Source: Alphaproteobacteria bacterium
Lineage (GTDB): Bacteria; Pseudomonadota; Alphaproteobacteria; Paracaedibacterales; CAITNM01
Reading direction: 5' to 3'
Assembly: GCA_021298215.1 (NCBI GenBank)
Contig: JAJTEE010000003.1
Span: 1 to 64,000 of the forward strand
Length of the DNA stretch: 64,000 bases
Below are positions 52,769-61,899 of this stretch, in pieces. The notes below the pieces were generated by a model. The model did no database searches. It was not told the origin of the DNA and worked only from the letters and a program-made list of their open reading frames with translations. Every line of letters begins with the position of its first letter. Position 1 is the first letter of the stretch. A program made the position numbers and the translations under genes.

Positions 52769-53365
52769 TCAAGCAACCTTATATCGGTGGGTTAGAGCTG
52801 TTGATAAAGTGCCATCATCTAAATAATCAAGCTCGCCACCTACAGGAACTCCGTGAGCAAGGCTTGAAATATTTACGACATACGGCGCGATGCGTTCTCG
52901 CACATAATGCATCGTTGTTTGTCCATCAAGGGTTGCGCTTAAGGCAAAAATTACCTCTTGGAAAGGAGTATTTTGCACTTTCTCAATTAAGGGTTGTAAA
53001 TGCAGTTGATCTGGCCCAATACCCTGTATTGCGGATAAATTTCCGCCAAGCACAAAATATTGGCCTCGATACGTATTAGAACGTTCCATTGCCCATAAGT
53101 CACTTACAGATTCTACAATGCAAAGGGTGTGAGGATCACGCTTTGGATCATTGCATAAGCTGCATATCGTATGGCTATCAAGGTTGAAGCAGCTTTTGCA
53201 AATTTGAATGGTATCATACGCGCTGGAAATAGCTTCAATAAGAGGCGCCATGTGAGATTCCTTTTTTTGCAGAAGGTGCAAAGCGGCTCTGCGTCCAGAT
53301 CTTGGGCCAAGACCAGGAAGACGGCTTAAAAGCTGTATCAGCCGTTGAATTTCAGCGCTGTTCAT
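52769..53365 (-). CDS. recR: recombination protein RecR
   Basis: The 198-residue protein has the HhH start LSRLPGLGPRSGRRAALHLL, the zinc-binding CKSCFNLDSHTICSLC, and the Toprim motif TLCIVESVSDLWAMERS, and ends with a family GVPVGGELDYLDDGTLSTAL stretch. It works with RecF/RecO in daughter-strand gap repair. It is divergent from hemC (44 bp). Confidence 0.97.
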   Translation of the reverse strand: MNSAEIQRLIQLLSRLPGLGPRSGRRAALHLLQKKESHMAPLIEAISSAYDTIQICKSCFNLDSHTICSLCNDPKRDPHTLCIVESVSDLWAMERSNTYRGQYFVLGGNLSAIQGIGPDQLHLQPLIEKVQNTPFQEVIFALSATLDGQTTMHYVRERIAPYVVNISSLAHGVPVGGELDYLDDGTLSTALTHRYKVA

Positions 53366-53409
53366 TGTAGAGTTTTTTGGTGCATATATTTCTTAAGTAG
53401 CATGGATTT

Positions 53410-54321
53410 GTGATAACGCCTAGCCCTATTCGTATTGGAACCAGAAAGTCTGCCTTGGCAATTGCTCAGGCTAGCCAAGTGGCAGAGGCGATGGGTGTTA
53501 AGGATTCTCATGGGTTGATTACCATGGTGAGTTCTGGTTATAAAATAGCTGGGCCATTGCATGAACAAGGGGGGAAATCTCTTTTTACCAAAGAATTAGA
53601 CGCGGATTTATTGAGAGGTGAAGTTGATCTGGTTGTGCACTCGATGAAAGATGTCGAAACGCCTCTACAAGAAGGCTTGGAAATTGCTGCTATTCCACCT
53701 CGGTTAGATCCTCGAGATGTGCTGATTCTTAAATCCAATATTGATCTGAAAAATACAAGAGCACCTATTACAATTGGTACATGTTCATTACGCCGAGAAC
53801 ATCAACTGAAGTTTTATCATCCAAATATTTCGGTGACGCCTTGCAGAGGAAATATCCAAACGCGATTGCAGAAATATGCCAATGGTGATTTTGATGGGAT
53901 TATCTTGGCATTAGCTGGCCTTACGCGCATGGGGATTTTTAATGAAAATCGTATTGATGGAATTGATGCGCACTTGGAATTACTTGATGTTCATTCTTTT
54001 GTGCCAGCGTCAGGGCAAGGAGCTTTAGCGATAGTACGGCGTGTGGATGATAAGCGTTTTGATAATTTACTTCAAAAAATACATCACCCTGATAGTTTTT
54101 TGGCCATACAAATAGAAAGAAGTGTTACCGAAGCGTTGAATCTTTCCTGTCATGACCCGGTGGGGATATATGCACAGATTGAAGGAGCAACGTTTTCTAT
54201 TCATGCGCAATTGTTTAAGGAACAACGTCTTATAGAGAAAAAAGTGCAGGGCTTGCTTAAAAATCAGGAGAAAACTATAAAAAATTTAATTGCCGAGATC
54301 CTATTTGAAGCTGAAGTTTAA
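53410..54321 (+). CDS. hemC: porphobilinogen deaminase (hydroxymethylbilane synthase)
   Basis: The 303-residue protein builds hydroxymethylbilane from porphobilinogen. It shows IRIGTRKSALAIAQASQV, LLRGEVDLVVHSMKDVET, IGTCSLRREHQL, VTPCRGNIQTRL, FVPASGQGALAI, and the cofactor cysteine in LNLSCHDPVGIYAQ. Start is GTG 53410; an in-frame ATG is not available near. The next step, hemD, is encoded far away at 4696. Confidence 0.96.
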   Translation: MITPSPIRIGTRKSALAIAQASQVAEAMGVKDSHGLITMVSSGYKIAGPLHEQGGKSLFTKELDADLLRGEVDLVVHSMKDVETPLQEGLEIAAIPPRLDPRDVLILKSNIDLKNTRAPITIGTCSLRREHQLKFYHPNISVTPCRGNIQTRLQKYANGDFDGIILALAGLTRMGIFNENRIDGIDAHLELLDVHSFVPASGQGALAIVRRVDDKRFDNLLQKIHHPDSFLAIQIERSVTEALNLSCHDPVGIYAQIEGATFSIHAQLFKEQRLIEKKVQGLLKNQEKTIKNLIAEILFEAEV

Positions 54322-54360
54322 TATTATCTTAATAATAAGGACATCATATGAGACGTTCTG

Positions 54361-54498
54361 CTAAGTGTGTTTTTCGGCTGCTTTTTCCAATTTTTCACCT
54401 CCTCTTTTCACATCTTTTCCTAAGCCTTCCATAGTATTACAACCCATTGTAAATAGGCTTATAGCAATCCCGAGAAAGAAAATTATTATTTGATACAT
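54361..54498 (-). CDS. entericidin-family small lipoprotein
   Basis: A 45-codon minus-strand ORF with AAGGGGG upstream of its ATG at 54498 encodes a signal/lipobox start (MYQIIIFFLGIAISLFTMGC) and the entericidin core CNTMEGLGKDVKRGGEKLEK then AAEKHT. The residue before the Cys is Gly as expected, though the -3 position is Thr, not Leu. Entericidins are small envelope lipoproteins linked to stress. The DUF1328 gene lies upstream on the same strand. Confidence 0.85.
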   Translation of the reverse strand: MYQIIIFFLGIAISLFTMGCNTMEGLGKDVKRGGEKLEKAAEKHT

Positions 54499-54547
54499 AA
54501 TGCCCCCTTAATGGATATGTGGTACTTTTAAAAACTCTTATGTAATC

Positions 54548-54763
54548 TCATTTTTTAGAAAAGAAATAACGTACTAAATCAACAAGACCTGAGATCATTA
54601 ATGACTTAGGAAAAAAATGGTAAATTAAACTAATGATCAAGGAGATAACAAAGACGACGGATAAAATCTTAGCAAGTAGAGAAAAAGCTCCTGCAAGACC
54701 ACCAAATCCTAAAAATGCAGAAATTAGGGCTAAAATAAAGAACAATATGGCATAATGCAACAT
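54548..54763 (-). CDS. DUF1328 small membrane protein (YtjA type)
   Basis: The 71-residue protein has two membrane segments in the DUF1328 pattern: MLHYAILFFILALISAFLGFGGLAG, then AKILSVVFVISLIISLIYHFF. These small stress-type membrane proteins are widespread in Proteobacteria with no proven role. AGGAGG upstream. The entericidin gene begins 50 bp downstream, so both are probably in one unit. Confidence 0.9.
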   Translation of the reverse strand: MLHYAILFFILALISAFLGFGGLAGAFSLLAKILSVVFVISLIISLIYHFFPKSLMISGLVDLVRYFFSKK

Positions 54764-54999
54764 AAGGATCCTCCTTTTCCTTTTGACCAGCTTAATTTAG
54801 TCCTCATTGTTTCTTGATTCAAGGCTTTTTACTTTTAATTTTTAGTATTTTTATCCATTCTAAATTCACTTGATGGAGGCACTCTACATAAACATAGGAG
54901 ATCCAATAAATCTTAATATTGCGCTAAAATTGAGCGCCAATTAAAAAACGCAGAAGAAGGTTATGGAAGCCACCCAGAAGCAATTACGAGAGTACCTTC

Positions 55000-55971
55000 T
55001 TATCGCTGATCTAGCTTAAATTCAATGCGACGGTTACGATCAAGATTCGCTACATCCGTATTTAAAGGCTGAAATTCACCAAAACCGGCAGCAACCAAAT
55101 GTTTCCCATCAATGCCTTTTTTAATCATGTATTGCACAACAGCAATGGCACGAGCTGAAGATAGTTCCCAATTTGAAGGAAATTGCGTGCTTTTGATTGG
55201 GCGTTTATCGGTGTGTCCATCAACACGAAGAATCCAATTAATATCAGCAGGAATTTTGTTGCCGATTTCTTTAAGAGCCTTTATAAGTTCATCCAGCTGC
55301 TTTTTCCCTTCTTCGCCAAGTTCAGCTGAGGCCACATCAAAAAGTACTTCTGATTGAAACACAAATCGATCATCAACAACGCGTACATCGCTTCTATCTC
55401 CCAGTATTTTCTTCAATTGCGCAAAAAATTCTGACCGGAATTGTCCAACTTTGATGGAGTTTTGATGTTTTGCTTGCTCTGTTTCTAAAGATTGTAAGGC
55501 TAGTTGAAGCTTTTTTAGTTCATCTTCTTTTTTTGACGAATCTACTTGTGCTTGATTTAGTAGATCTTGCAATTGCTTTAAGCGTTCTTCTAGTTTTTCC
55601 AGATCAGTTTTTATGCGTTCATTGGTGGTACGTTGTTCAGCATGTTGGCTTTTTTCAAGGCTTAGAGCTTGGGTAAGTGTTTCTAGTTGCGTGTTAAGAT
55701 TCTTGATGAGCTCTTCCAGGCTTGTGATTTTTTCTAAGCTTATCAAATGCTCTTTTTTTGCGTCTTCTAAGTCTTTTTCTAAAGCACGTAGTTGGATATA
55801 TAAGCTTGAAACTTCGGAATCTTTGGTATTAATTGTTTCAACTAAAAAAACTTGAGAGATGAAAAATGCCATCAATACAAAAATAATGGCCATAAGAACG
55901 GTAGATAACGCATCTACAAATACAGGCCACACGTTTAGGCTGGCTGGTCTATGCGGCCTGATAAAAAACAT
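55000..55971 (-). CDS. OmpA/MotB-like peptidoglycan-binding protein with long coiled coil
   Basis: The 323-residue protein has one N-terminal membrane segment (about 20-47), which sits like the MotB anchor with PVFVDALSTVLMAIIFVLMAF, then a coiled coil of about 120 residues (50-180), and an OmpA-like C-terminal domain (VLFDVASAELGEEGKKQLDEL, VDGHTDKRPIKS, NWELSSARAIAVVQYM, NRRIEFK). It resembles MotB, or the alphaproteobacterial envelope proteins with a MotA/TolQ partner, but no motA-like gene is adjacent. It probably spans from membrane to peptidoglycan. Confidence 0.85.
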   Translation of the reverse strand: MFFIRPHRPASLNVWPVFVDALSTVLMAIIFVLMAFFISQVFLVETINTKDSEVSSLYIQLRALEKDLEDAKKEHLISLEKITSLEELIKNLNTQLETLTQALSLEKSQHAEQRTTNERIKTDLEKLEERLKQLQDLLNQAQVDSSKKEDELKKLQLALQSLETEQAKHQNSIKVGQFRSEFFAQLKKILGDRSDVRVVDDRFVFQSEVLFDVASAELGEEGKKQLDELIKALKEIGNKIPADINWILRVDGHTDKRPIKSTQFPSNWELSSARAIAVVQYMIKKGIDGKHLVAAGFGEFQPLNTDVANLDRNRRIEFKLDQR

Positions 55972-56007
55972 CGATAATCTCTTTAAATAAAGAAGAATAT
56001 GTAATTT

Positions 56008-56598
56008 TTACGTATTTTTTAAAAAATGCCAAAAGGTTTTTCCATATTGTAGTCCAGAAGCGATTGTGAAGAGGCTTGTTAATATAATCAGTAAACTTTC
56101 GCTAAAGAGCAAATGCGAGCTAACAATTGGCACTTGTAAACGATAAGTTACAACAAGGATACAAAGTATTTGTAAAAATGTATTGATTTTGCTGGCTTTG
56201 GTTGGGGATATGTCTGGCTTACGTACGGAACGTATCATTGCAACTCCCCCTAAAATAATTAATACATCCCTTGCTAGGCACAGAATGATAAAGGCGAGAG
56301 GCATGGCCTTTAAATAACCAAGGGTTGCAAAAAGTGCAATCATGAATGTTTTATCAGCTATTGGATCGAATACTTTACCAAATAGTGATTCTTGATGAAA
56401 TTTACGAGCAAAAAATCCATCTAACCAATCAGTAGCTCCTAAAAATAGAGTACTCCAAAAAGCTAATGAGTATTGATGAGAGGTGAGTAAATAAACAAGA
56501 GCCGGCACGCCAAAGAAGCGAATGCCGGTTAACGCGTTGGGAATGTTAACCAACAATTTCCATTTCACTGAAGAAGTAAGCAATTTCGATTGCTGCAT
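56008..56598 (-). CDS. pgsA: CDP-diacylglycerol--glycerol-3-phosphate 3-phosphatidyltransferase
   Basis: The 196-residue membrane protein carries the CDP-alcohol phosphatidyltransferase motif [20 protein letters not shown] with VFDPIAD (D-G-x2-A-R, then G-x3-D-x3-D). It makes phosphatidylglycerol phosphate. The annotated start overlaps ndk by 53 bp; GTG at V11 (56568) or TTG at L15 (56556) are alternatives nearer the family N-terminus ([11 protein letters not shown]). Same strand as ndk, likely one unit. Confidence 0.9.
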   Translation of the reverse strand: MQQSKLLTSSVKWKLLVNIPNALTGIRFFGVPALVYLLTSHQYSLAFWSTLFLGATDWLDGFFARKFHQESLFGKVFDPIADKTFMIALFATLGYLKAMPLAFIILCLARDVLIILGGVAMIRSVRKPDISPTKASKINTFLQILCILVVTYRLQVPIVSSHLLFSESLLIILTSLFTIASGLQYGKTFWHFLKNT

Positions 56599-56968
56599 TT
56601 TCTAAAGAGTCTGAACCATGCACGGAATTTGCTTCAATAGATTCTGCAAATTCTTGGCGAATCGTTCCTTCGCGTGCATTAGCTGGATTTGTTGCTCCCA
56701 TAATATCACGGTATTTTGCAACAGCATCGCTGCCTTCTAAGACCTGCACAACAACGGGACCGCTAATCATAAACTGGCAAAGTTCGCCAAAGAAAGAACG
56801 TTCAGCGTGCACTGCATAAAATGCTTCCGCTTGAGATAGGCTTAAATGTAGGCGTTTTTGCGCAATAATGCGAAGACCTGCATCTTCAATTTTTGCATTA
56901 ATTTTACCGGTGATATTTCGGCGTGTTGCATCAGGTTTCAAAATAGAAAGGGTTCTTTGAGTGCTCAT
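56546..56968 (-). CDS. ndk: nucleoside diphosphate kinase
   Basis: The 140-residue protein is Ndk: [47 protein letters not shown] and [12 protein letters not shown] with the catalytic histidine (about 118). It equalises nucleoside triphosphate pools. It overlaps pgsA at its 3' end and is divergent from ruvC (93 bp), so their promoters share that gap. Confidence 0.98.
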   Translation of the reverse strand: MSTQRTLSILKPDATRRNITGKINAKIEDAGLRIIAQKRLHLSLSQAEAFYAVHAERSFFGELCQFMISGPVVVQVLEGSDAVAKYRDIMGATNPANAREGTIRQEFAESIEANSVHGSDSLENAAIEIAYFFSEMEIVG

Positions 56969-57061
56969 AACTTTAATACTACTATATTTAGATTCTTTAA
57001 GGTGACTATTCTATGGCATCCCGCTATGATTTTCAAGGCTGAATGAATTTTGATATGAATA

Positions 57062-57559
57062 ATGAGAATTTTGGGTCTTGATCCAGGCTTGCAAAACACG
57101 GGTTGGGGAATTGTGCAAAAAAAAGGCAACTCTCTTAGTTATGTGGCTCATGGCGTTGTAAAAACTAACGCCAAGCAATCACTGGCAGAAAGATTAAATT
57201 TTTTATACCAAGGATTAATAGCTGTGCTAGAACAATTTCAGCCACAAGAAGCAGCGGTTGAAGAAACATTTGTTAATCAAAACCCTGCGTCGGCTCTGAA
57301 ATTAGGAATGGCAAGGGGAGTTGTCTTGTTTTCCCCTGCTTCCTTTGGCCTACAAGTTTTTGAATATTCGGCCAATAAAGTAAAAAAATCCGTTGTTGGA
57401 GCAGGTCACGCGCAAAAGCATCAAGTAGCACAAATGGTTTCATGGCTATTACCAATGATGCCAAAAGACGTTACGGATGACGCAGCGGATGCGTTGGCTG
57501 TGGCTATTTGCCATGCTCACCACCGGGAATTAAATCAAAAACTTGCTACTCTAAAATGA
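57062..57559 (+). CDS. ruvC: Holliday junction resolvase RuvC
   Basis: RuvC cuts Holliday junctions in recombination. The 165-residue protein has the family start ILGLDPGLQNTGWGIV with the catalytic D7, VEETFVNQNPASALKLG (E67/E68), and TDDAADALAVAICH (D140, D143). RuvA and ruvB are not downstream here, where hppD follows instead; in many Alphaproteobacteria they are adjacent. Confidence 0.96.
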   Translation: MRILGLDPGLQNTGWGIVQKKGNSLSYVAHGVVKTNAKQSLAERLNFLYQGLIAVLEQFQPQEAAVEETFVNQNPASALKLGMARGVVLFSPASFGLQVFEYSANKVKKSVVGAGHAQKHQVAQMVSWLLPMMPKDVTDDAADALAVAICHAHHRELNQKLATLK

Positions 57560-57636
57560 AAATGTTTCAGGCTTGGCAGCAGGGCGATTCTCGCCTACTG
57601 TAAATGATCTTGAAAAAATTATACCAAGGAGTGTGT

Positions 57637-58731
57637 ATGCCTGTGGCGGTAAAAGAAACGAATCATAGTGAAGATGCTTTTTATAATCCAATGCAAACAG
57701 ATGGTTTTGAGTTTGTTGAATTTGCAAGCCCTAGAGATGATAATAGTTTAGAAAAAACCTTTGAGTCTCTTGGATTTTCTTGCGTTGCAAAGCATCGTTC
57801 TAAAGAAGTATTTTTATATCGTCAAGGAAATATCAATTTTATTCTGAACAAACAGCCAGATTCTTTTTCAGAGAATTTTGCAAAAGCGCATGGCCCATCT
57901 GCTTGTGCAATGGCTATTCGCGTGAAAGATTCAGAACTTGCTTTTAATAGGGCAATTTCCTTAGGTGCACATCCATACAAATCAGTAGTGGCTAAAGAAG
58001 AATTAGCTATTCCTGCTATTTATGGAGTAGGTGATAGTTTAATTTTCTTCGTGGATAGATATGATTCCAAAACAATTTATGATTATGATTTTGAATTTTT
58101 CCCTGGCGTGGATAAAAATCCAAAAGGATTTGGTTTAGAAATCATTGATCATTTAACAAATAATGTACATCAAGGTCAGATGGATAAATGGGCGAAATTC
58201 TATGAGAAAATTTTTAATTTTCGTGAGATACGCTATTTTCACATTACAGGTCAAAAGACAGGATTATTAAGCCGTGCCATGACAAGCCCATGTGGCAAAA
58301 TTCGTATTCCCATTAATGAGCCCACCGAAGATTCCTCACAAATTGCTGAGTATTTGCGCGAATACAAAGGTGAGGGCATTCAGCACATTGCTTTAACCAC
58401 AAAGGATATCACGAAAAGCGTTGATTCAATTCAAGCAGCTGGCATTAATTTCCTAGATATTAGTAATACGTATTACGAAGTTGTACGTGAGCGCTTTCCA
58501 ACGTTAGAGCTCGATTATGAAGCATTATCGAAATACAAAATTTTGATTGATGGTGAAGTTGATGGTAATCGCAGGGAAATACTTTTCCAAATTTTCACTG
58601 AAACAGTAATTGGACCAATCTTTTTTGAAATCATTCAACGAGAAGGTCACGAAGGGTTTGGGGAAGGAAACTTTTCTGCTTTGTTTGAGACAATGGAACG
58701 CGATCAAGAAAAACGCGGCGTGCTTAAATAA
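57637..58731 (+). CDS. hppD: 4-hydroxyphenylpyruvate dioxygenase
   Basis: I start at ATG 57637, which has AAGGAG upstream; the ATG at 57604 has no RBS. The 364-residue iron enzyme turns 4-hydroxyphenylpyruvate into homogentisate in tyrosine breakdown. The iron ligands are visible: EIIDHLTNNV (His), EGIQHIALTTKDI (His), and FFEIIQREGHEGFGEGNF (Glu). Other homogentisate-pathway genes are not here. An aromatic amino-acid permease gene sits at the window end. Confidence 0.96.
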   Translation: MPVAVKETNHSEDAFYNPMQTDGFEFVEFASPRDDNSLEKTFESLGFSCVAKHRSKEVFLYRQGNINFILNKQPDSFSENFAKAHGPSACAMAIRVKDSELAFNRAISLGAHPYKSVVAKEELAIPAIYGVGDSLIFFVDRYDSKTIYDYDFEFFPGVDKNPKGFGLEIIDHLTNNVHQGQMDKWAKFYEKIFNFREIRYFHITGQKTGLLSRAMTSPCGKIRIPINEPTEDSSQIAEYLREYKGEGIQHIALTTKDITKSVDSIQAAGINFLDISNTYYEVVRERFPTLELDYEALSKYKILIDGEVDGNRREILFQIFTETVIGPIFFEIIQREGHEGFGEGNFSALFETMERDQEKRGVLK

Positions 58732-58742
58732 GGTAATGTAAA

Positions 58743-58766
58743 GCTGCCTGGCAAAAGCCAGGTAGC
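58743..58766. terminator. hairpin between hppD and tatB-like gene
   Basis: GCTGCCTGGC (58743-58752) pairs with GCCAGGTAGC (58757-58766) over AAAA, one G-T pair. Convergent genes flank it, so it can terminate both; the T run is weak. Confidence 0.7.
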
Positions 58767-58769
58767 ATA

Positions 58770-59015
58770 CTAATCTTTTACTGGCTGTGATTTTGACTTT
58801 GGTGGCGACACGTGAAAGGGATGCTTTTTTGGAGATGATTCATGAGATGAATCTTCCAGATGCTTCTCAATTTCAAGCAAATCAATATTTTTTAGAAATT
58901 GCTGAACTTGGCGAATAGCTTTTGCAAGAAATCTAGCAACCACTGGAATGTCTTCCGGCTTTAACAGAATCACTGCAAGCACTGCTAAAAGAATCCACTC
59001 AGAATTAGGCAGCAT
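58770..59015 (-). CDS. TatA/TatB-like protein
   Basis: The 81-residue protein has an N-terminal membrane segment (WILLAVLAVILL) followed by the hinge and amphipathic helix of the Tat family (KPEDIPVVARFLAKAIRQVQQFLKN), and a disordered Ser/Pro/Lys tail. This fits a TatB-like member of the twin-arginine translocon, though it is shorter than usual TatB. No tatC or tatA lies next to it. It overlaps the upstream ddpX-like gene by 11 bp. Confidence 0.7.
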   Translation of the reverse strand: MLPNSEWILLAVLAVILLKPEDIPVVARFLAKAIRQVQQFLKNIDLLEIEKHLEDSSHESSPKKHPFHVSPPKSKSQPVKD

Positions 59016-59565
59016 TACTCAATCCCATGATTCCATAATCTTCTTCAATGAGTGGATAATCGCGTGGCGAAAATAACTGATAATGCCACCATTCGTTATT
59101 ATACAAATCCCACCCTGCACTCATCATGATGCCGAGTAACATATAGCGATTGTGTGCGATTTCTTTGGGTAAAATAGCGCTGTGGTGTGATTGATCAGTA
59201 AAATCATCAAAAGGTGTGCCCATATCAAGTTCTTTGCCTGTTGTCTTATCAACCAAGTTCAAATCAATGGCTACACCACGAGTATGATTTGATCCTTTTT
59301 GTGGATCAGCTACATACATGGAGTTAGGGAAAAAATCCCATAACGCTTGGGCTGCTTGTTTGGGCCTAAAGGTATCAAAAATTTTAATCGTATATCCTTG
59401 ACGATCGGCTAAAAGGACCGCTTTTTCAAACAAAGGCATGGCTTTTTCATGCAAAAAACAGCGAGCGTTTTTATAAATTATTTTGCCCGTAAAATTTTTA
59501 TCCGTTGCATAAAGAAGCTCTAGAAGGACAGGGTGTGTAGCTTGGGTGATTTCTACTAAGGACAT
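59005..59565 (-). CDS. D-alanyl-D-alanine dipeptidase (VanX/DdpX family)
   Basis: The 186-residue protein has the VanX zinc site: SNHTRGVAIDL (about 110-120, SxHxxGxAxD) and EWWHYQLF, together with IFDTFRP, the arginine loop. These enzymes split D-Ala-D-Ala, for peptidoglycan recycling or vancomycin-type resistance. No signal peptide is visible, so it would act in the cytosol, fitting recycling with amgK/murU. Confidence 0.9.
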   Translation of the reverse strand: MSLVEITQATHPVLLELLYATDKNFTGKIIYKNARCFLHEKAMPLFEKAVLLADRQGYTIKIFDTFRPKQAAQALWDFFPNSMYVADPQKGSNHTRGVAIDLNLVDKTTGKELDMGTPFDDFTDQSHHSAILPKEIAHNRYMLLGIMMSAGWDLYNNEWWHYQLFSPRDYPLIEEDYGIMGLSNAA

Positions 59566-59631
59566 TGTTCATTGTTTCTTAATAAACGCTAATTTAAAAT
59601 AACAGAAAATGTGAGGGGAGTTTAGCGAAAA

Positions 59632-60267
59632 ATGTCTGATTTTTTATGGCAATCATTTATCACGTTACTCGTTATTATTGATCCTTTTATGGTCGTGCCT
59701 GTTTTCATTGGTTTAACGCACAAAGACTCTCACGAACAGCGCGAAAAAACAGCAAAAAAGACGTGCATTATAGCGATCATTCTTCTGGTTTTTTTCGCCG
59801 TAGCAGGTGACTATTTACTAGACATGATGGGTATTTCTCAGCCAGCCTTTCGTATTGCTGGTGGATTTTTATTGTTACTTGCCGGTATTGAAATGGTGAT
59901 GGCGAAATCAACCGGATCACGTACTCCTACCGATGATGAAGAAAAGGAAGCAACCGATCGTGATGATATTTCTGTTTTTCCGTTAGCTATTCCTCTTATT
60001 GCTGGGCCGGGTGCGATGACTTCCATTGTGGTGCTTATGCGTGAAGCTGAGCCACATGGGTTTACAGCAGAATTAGGCGTAATGTTGATTGCCATTTTTG
60101 TGCTTCTTCTGACTTACATAGCTATGCGTATGGGTGAGCGATTGATGCGTTTATTGGGTGTCACAGGAATGAATGTTCTAACGCGTGTTTTTGGAGTGAT
60201 TGTGGCAGCCCTTGCAACACAGCATATTGTGCATGGTGTCACAGCGGTGGTTAAGGGAATGCGTTAG
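59632..60267 (+). CDS. MarC-family membrane protein
   Basis: The 211-residue protein has six membrane segments and the MarC pattern IIDPFMVVPVFIGLTH, FRIAGGFLLLLAGIEMVMA, FPLAIPLIAGPGAMTSIVV and VTGMNVLTRVFGVIVAALATQHI. Function in bacteria is not established (not drug resistance as once thought). It converges with znuB, overlapping by 4 bp. Confidence 0.93.
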   Translation: MSDFLWQSFITLLVIIDPFMVVPVFIGLTHKDSHEQREKTAKKTCIIAIILLVFFAVAGDYLLDMMGISQPAFRIAGGFLLLLAGIEMVMAKSTGSRTPTDDEEKEATDRDDISVFPLAIPLIAGPGAMTSIVVLMREAEPHGFTAELGVMLIAIFVLLLTYIAMRMGERLMRLLGVTGMNVLTRVFGVIVAALATQHIVHGVTAVVKGMR

Positions 60268-61100
60268 TTTTTCCTCATTGTAAAAACGTACACGCCCAAA
60301 CATTGAACACCAAGGCACAAAATAATCGAAGGGCCAGAGGGAAGGTCGGCGTGATAGGACACTAACAGTCCTATGTAACATCCCAAAAAACCTAATAGTG
60401 TACTTATTCTAAACACTTGGCGATAATGTCGCCCTAGCATTCTGCCGGTAATCGCTGGAAGCATCATCAGCCCAAGCGCTAGAAGTGTGCCGATTGCTTG
60501 GTAGCTTGCCACAAGATTTGCCACAACAAGCGCTAGAAAACTTGCCATCAAAAAGTGATGATTATAGCCTGCAACTTGGAAGAGAAGTGGGTCAAAACAA
60601 TACATCAACAGCAATTTACGAAAGCGTGCTAAAAATAAAATAGTGAGAAAGCAGACAAGTGCTATTAAAAAAAGCATGGTGGAATTAACGCCCAACACAC
60701 TACCAAACAGCAAATGTAAAACATTTGTGTTAGTACCGTGATGGAATAAAATTAACACACCAAGTGCCAGAGACAAGCTGTAGATAACAGTAAAGCTGGC
60801 ATCCTCAGGGATAACGGAACGATTACTTAATCTGTTGGAAATAAAAGCAACAACTAATCCTGCGGCAATTCCTCCTATAAATAGGGGAATAGGGCTTATG
60901 CCGAAAAAGATAGCAGCGATGGCAATGCCTGGTAAAATGCCATGAGCAAGGCTATCACCAACGAGGCTTAACCCTCGCAGTAATAAAAATACGCCTAATG
61001 GAACGGCAGATAAAGACAGCAAAAAACAGCTTAATAGGGCTTTTTGCATAAAGGCATACTCGGTAAAAGGAGAGACGAAAAAATTCCATAAAGTATGCAT
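60264..61100 (-). CDS. znuB: zinc/manganese ABC transporter permease ZnuB
   Basis: The 278-residue protein has about eight membrane segments in the ABC-3 pattern (FMQKALLSCFLLSLSAVPLGVFLLLRGLSLVGDSLAHGILPGIA; LALGLMMLPAITGRMLG). Together with ZnuC it imports zinc or manganese. The solute-binding ZnuA is not here. It is 4 bp downstream of znuC. Confidence 0.92.
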   Translation of the reverse strand: MHTLWNFFVSPFTEYAFMQKALLSCFLLSLSAVPLGVFLLLRGLSLVGDSLAHGILPGIAIAAIFFGISPIPLFIGGIAAGLVVAFISNRLSNRSVIPEDASFTVIYSLSLALGVLILFHHGTNTNVLHLLFGSVLGVNSTMLFLIALVCFLTILFLARFRKLLLMYCFDPLLFQVAGYNHHFLMASFLALVVANLVASYQAIGTLLALGLMMLPAITGRMLGRHYRQVFRISTLLGFLGCYIGLLVSYHADLPSGPSIILCLGVQCLGVYVFTMRKN

Positions 61101-61104
61101 GAAT

Positions 61105-61761
61105 TTATGACCCTTTATTAACTAAGTTTGGGTTGTCGTAAAGTGTAAGGGCACCGTTTTTAGCTTCGATAATGGTCGGAATAAAAGTGTTTACAAAATG
61201 CCAATCATGAATAGCTATTAAAATAGTTTTTCCTTTTTGATGTAAATCTTTCAGTACATTGGCAAGATCATAAATCGTTTCTTCATCAATGCCGTTAAAG
61301 GGCTCATCCAAAAGTAATAAATCAGGGTTTTGCAAAAGTAATCTTGCAAACAATAAGCGCTGAAATTGCCCACCACTGAGATCTTGAATAGGACGCTCTA
61401 AGTCTTGTGAAATTTTAACCGATAGAAGAGCTTTTTTTAAATCCTCAATGCCATATGTATCGTTTGCGTTTACATATCTCGCCATTTTTAAGACATCGCC
61501 TACGGATATAGGAAAAGATTTATTAAACATGGCGTTCTGAGGAAGATAGGCAAGAGTTTTGAAGGGGTGGAAAAAGCATCCTTTAGAGGGTATTAAAAGC
61601 CCAGCTATTATCTTTAAGAACGTTGATTTGCCAGAGCCATTAGAGCCAATGATGCCGCAATAAGAACCACTCGGAATACAAAAATGCACATCTTTTAGGA
61701 CGGATTGCCCTTTGTGGTATTCAGCTTCGAGATGTTCAAATTTTAGATGATTATCTTTCAT
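61105..61761 (-). CDS. znuC: zinc/manganese ABC transporter ATPase ZnuC
   Basis: I use the Met at 61761 (MKDNHLKFEHLEAEYH), the normal family start; an in-frame Met at 61797 would add 12 residues. The ATP-binding protein has Walker A GIIGSNGSGKST, the signature LSGGQFQRLLFARLLLQNP, Walker B LLLLDEPFNGID, and the switch histidine in AIHDWHF. It pairs with ZnuB in the same operon. Metal specificity is by family, not by direct evidence. Confidence 0.93.
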   Translation of the reverse strand: MKDNHLKFEHLEAEYHKGQSVLKDVHFCIPSGSYCGIIGSNGSGKSTFLKIIAGLLIPSKGCFFHPFKTLAYLPQNAMFNKSFPISVGDVLKMARYVNANDTYGIEDLKKALLSVKISQDLERPIQDLSGGQFQRLLFARLLLQNPDLLLLDEPFNGIDEETIYDLANVLKDLHQKGKTILIAIHDWHFVNTFIPTIIEAKNGALTLYDNPNLVNKGS

Positions 61762-61899
61762 AAGGTCCACCATAGCATGAGTGAGAGAAACAAACACGGA
61801 TAAAATTTTATTCCTAGTTATTAAAATATAATTTTAATTTCATAAAGTATTAATATTTTTGAGAGATCATAAATACATAGTGATAAGAGGATTTGATGG

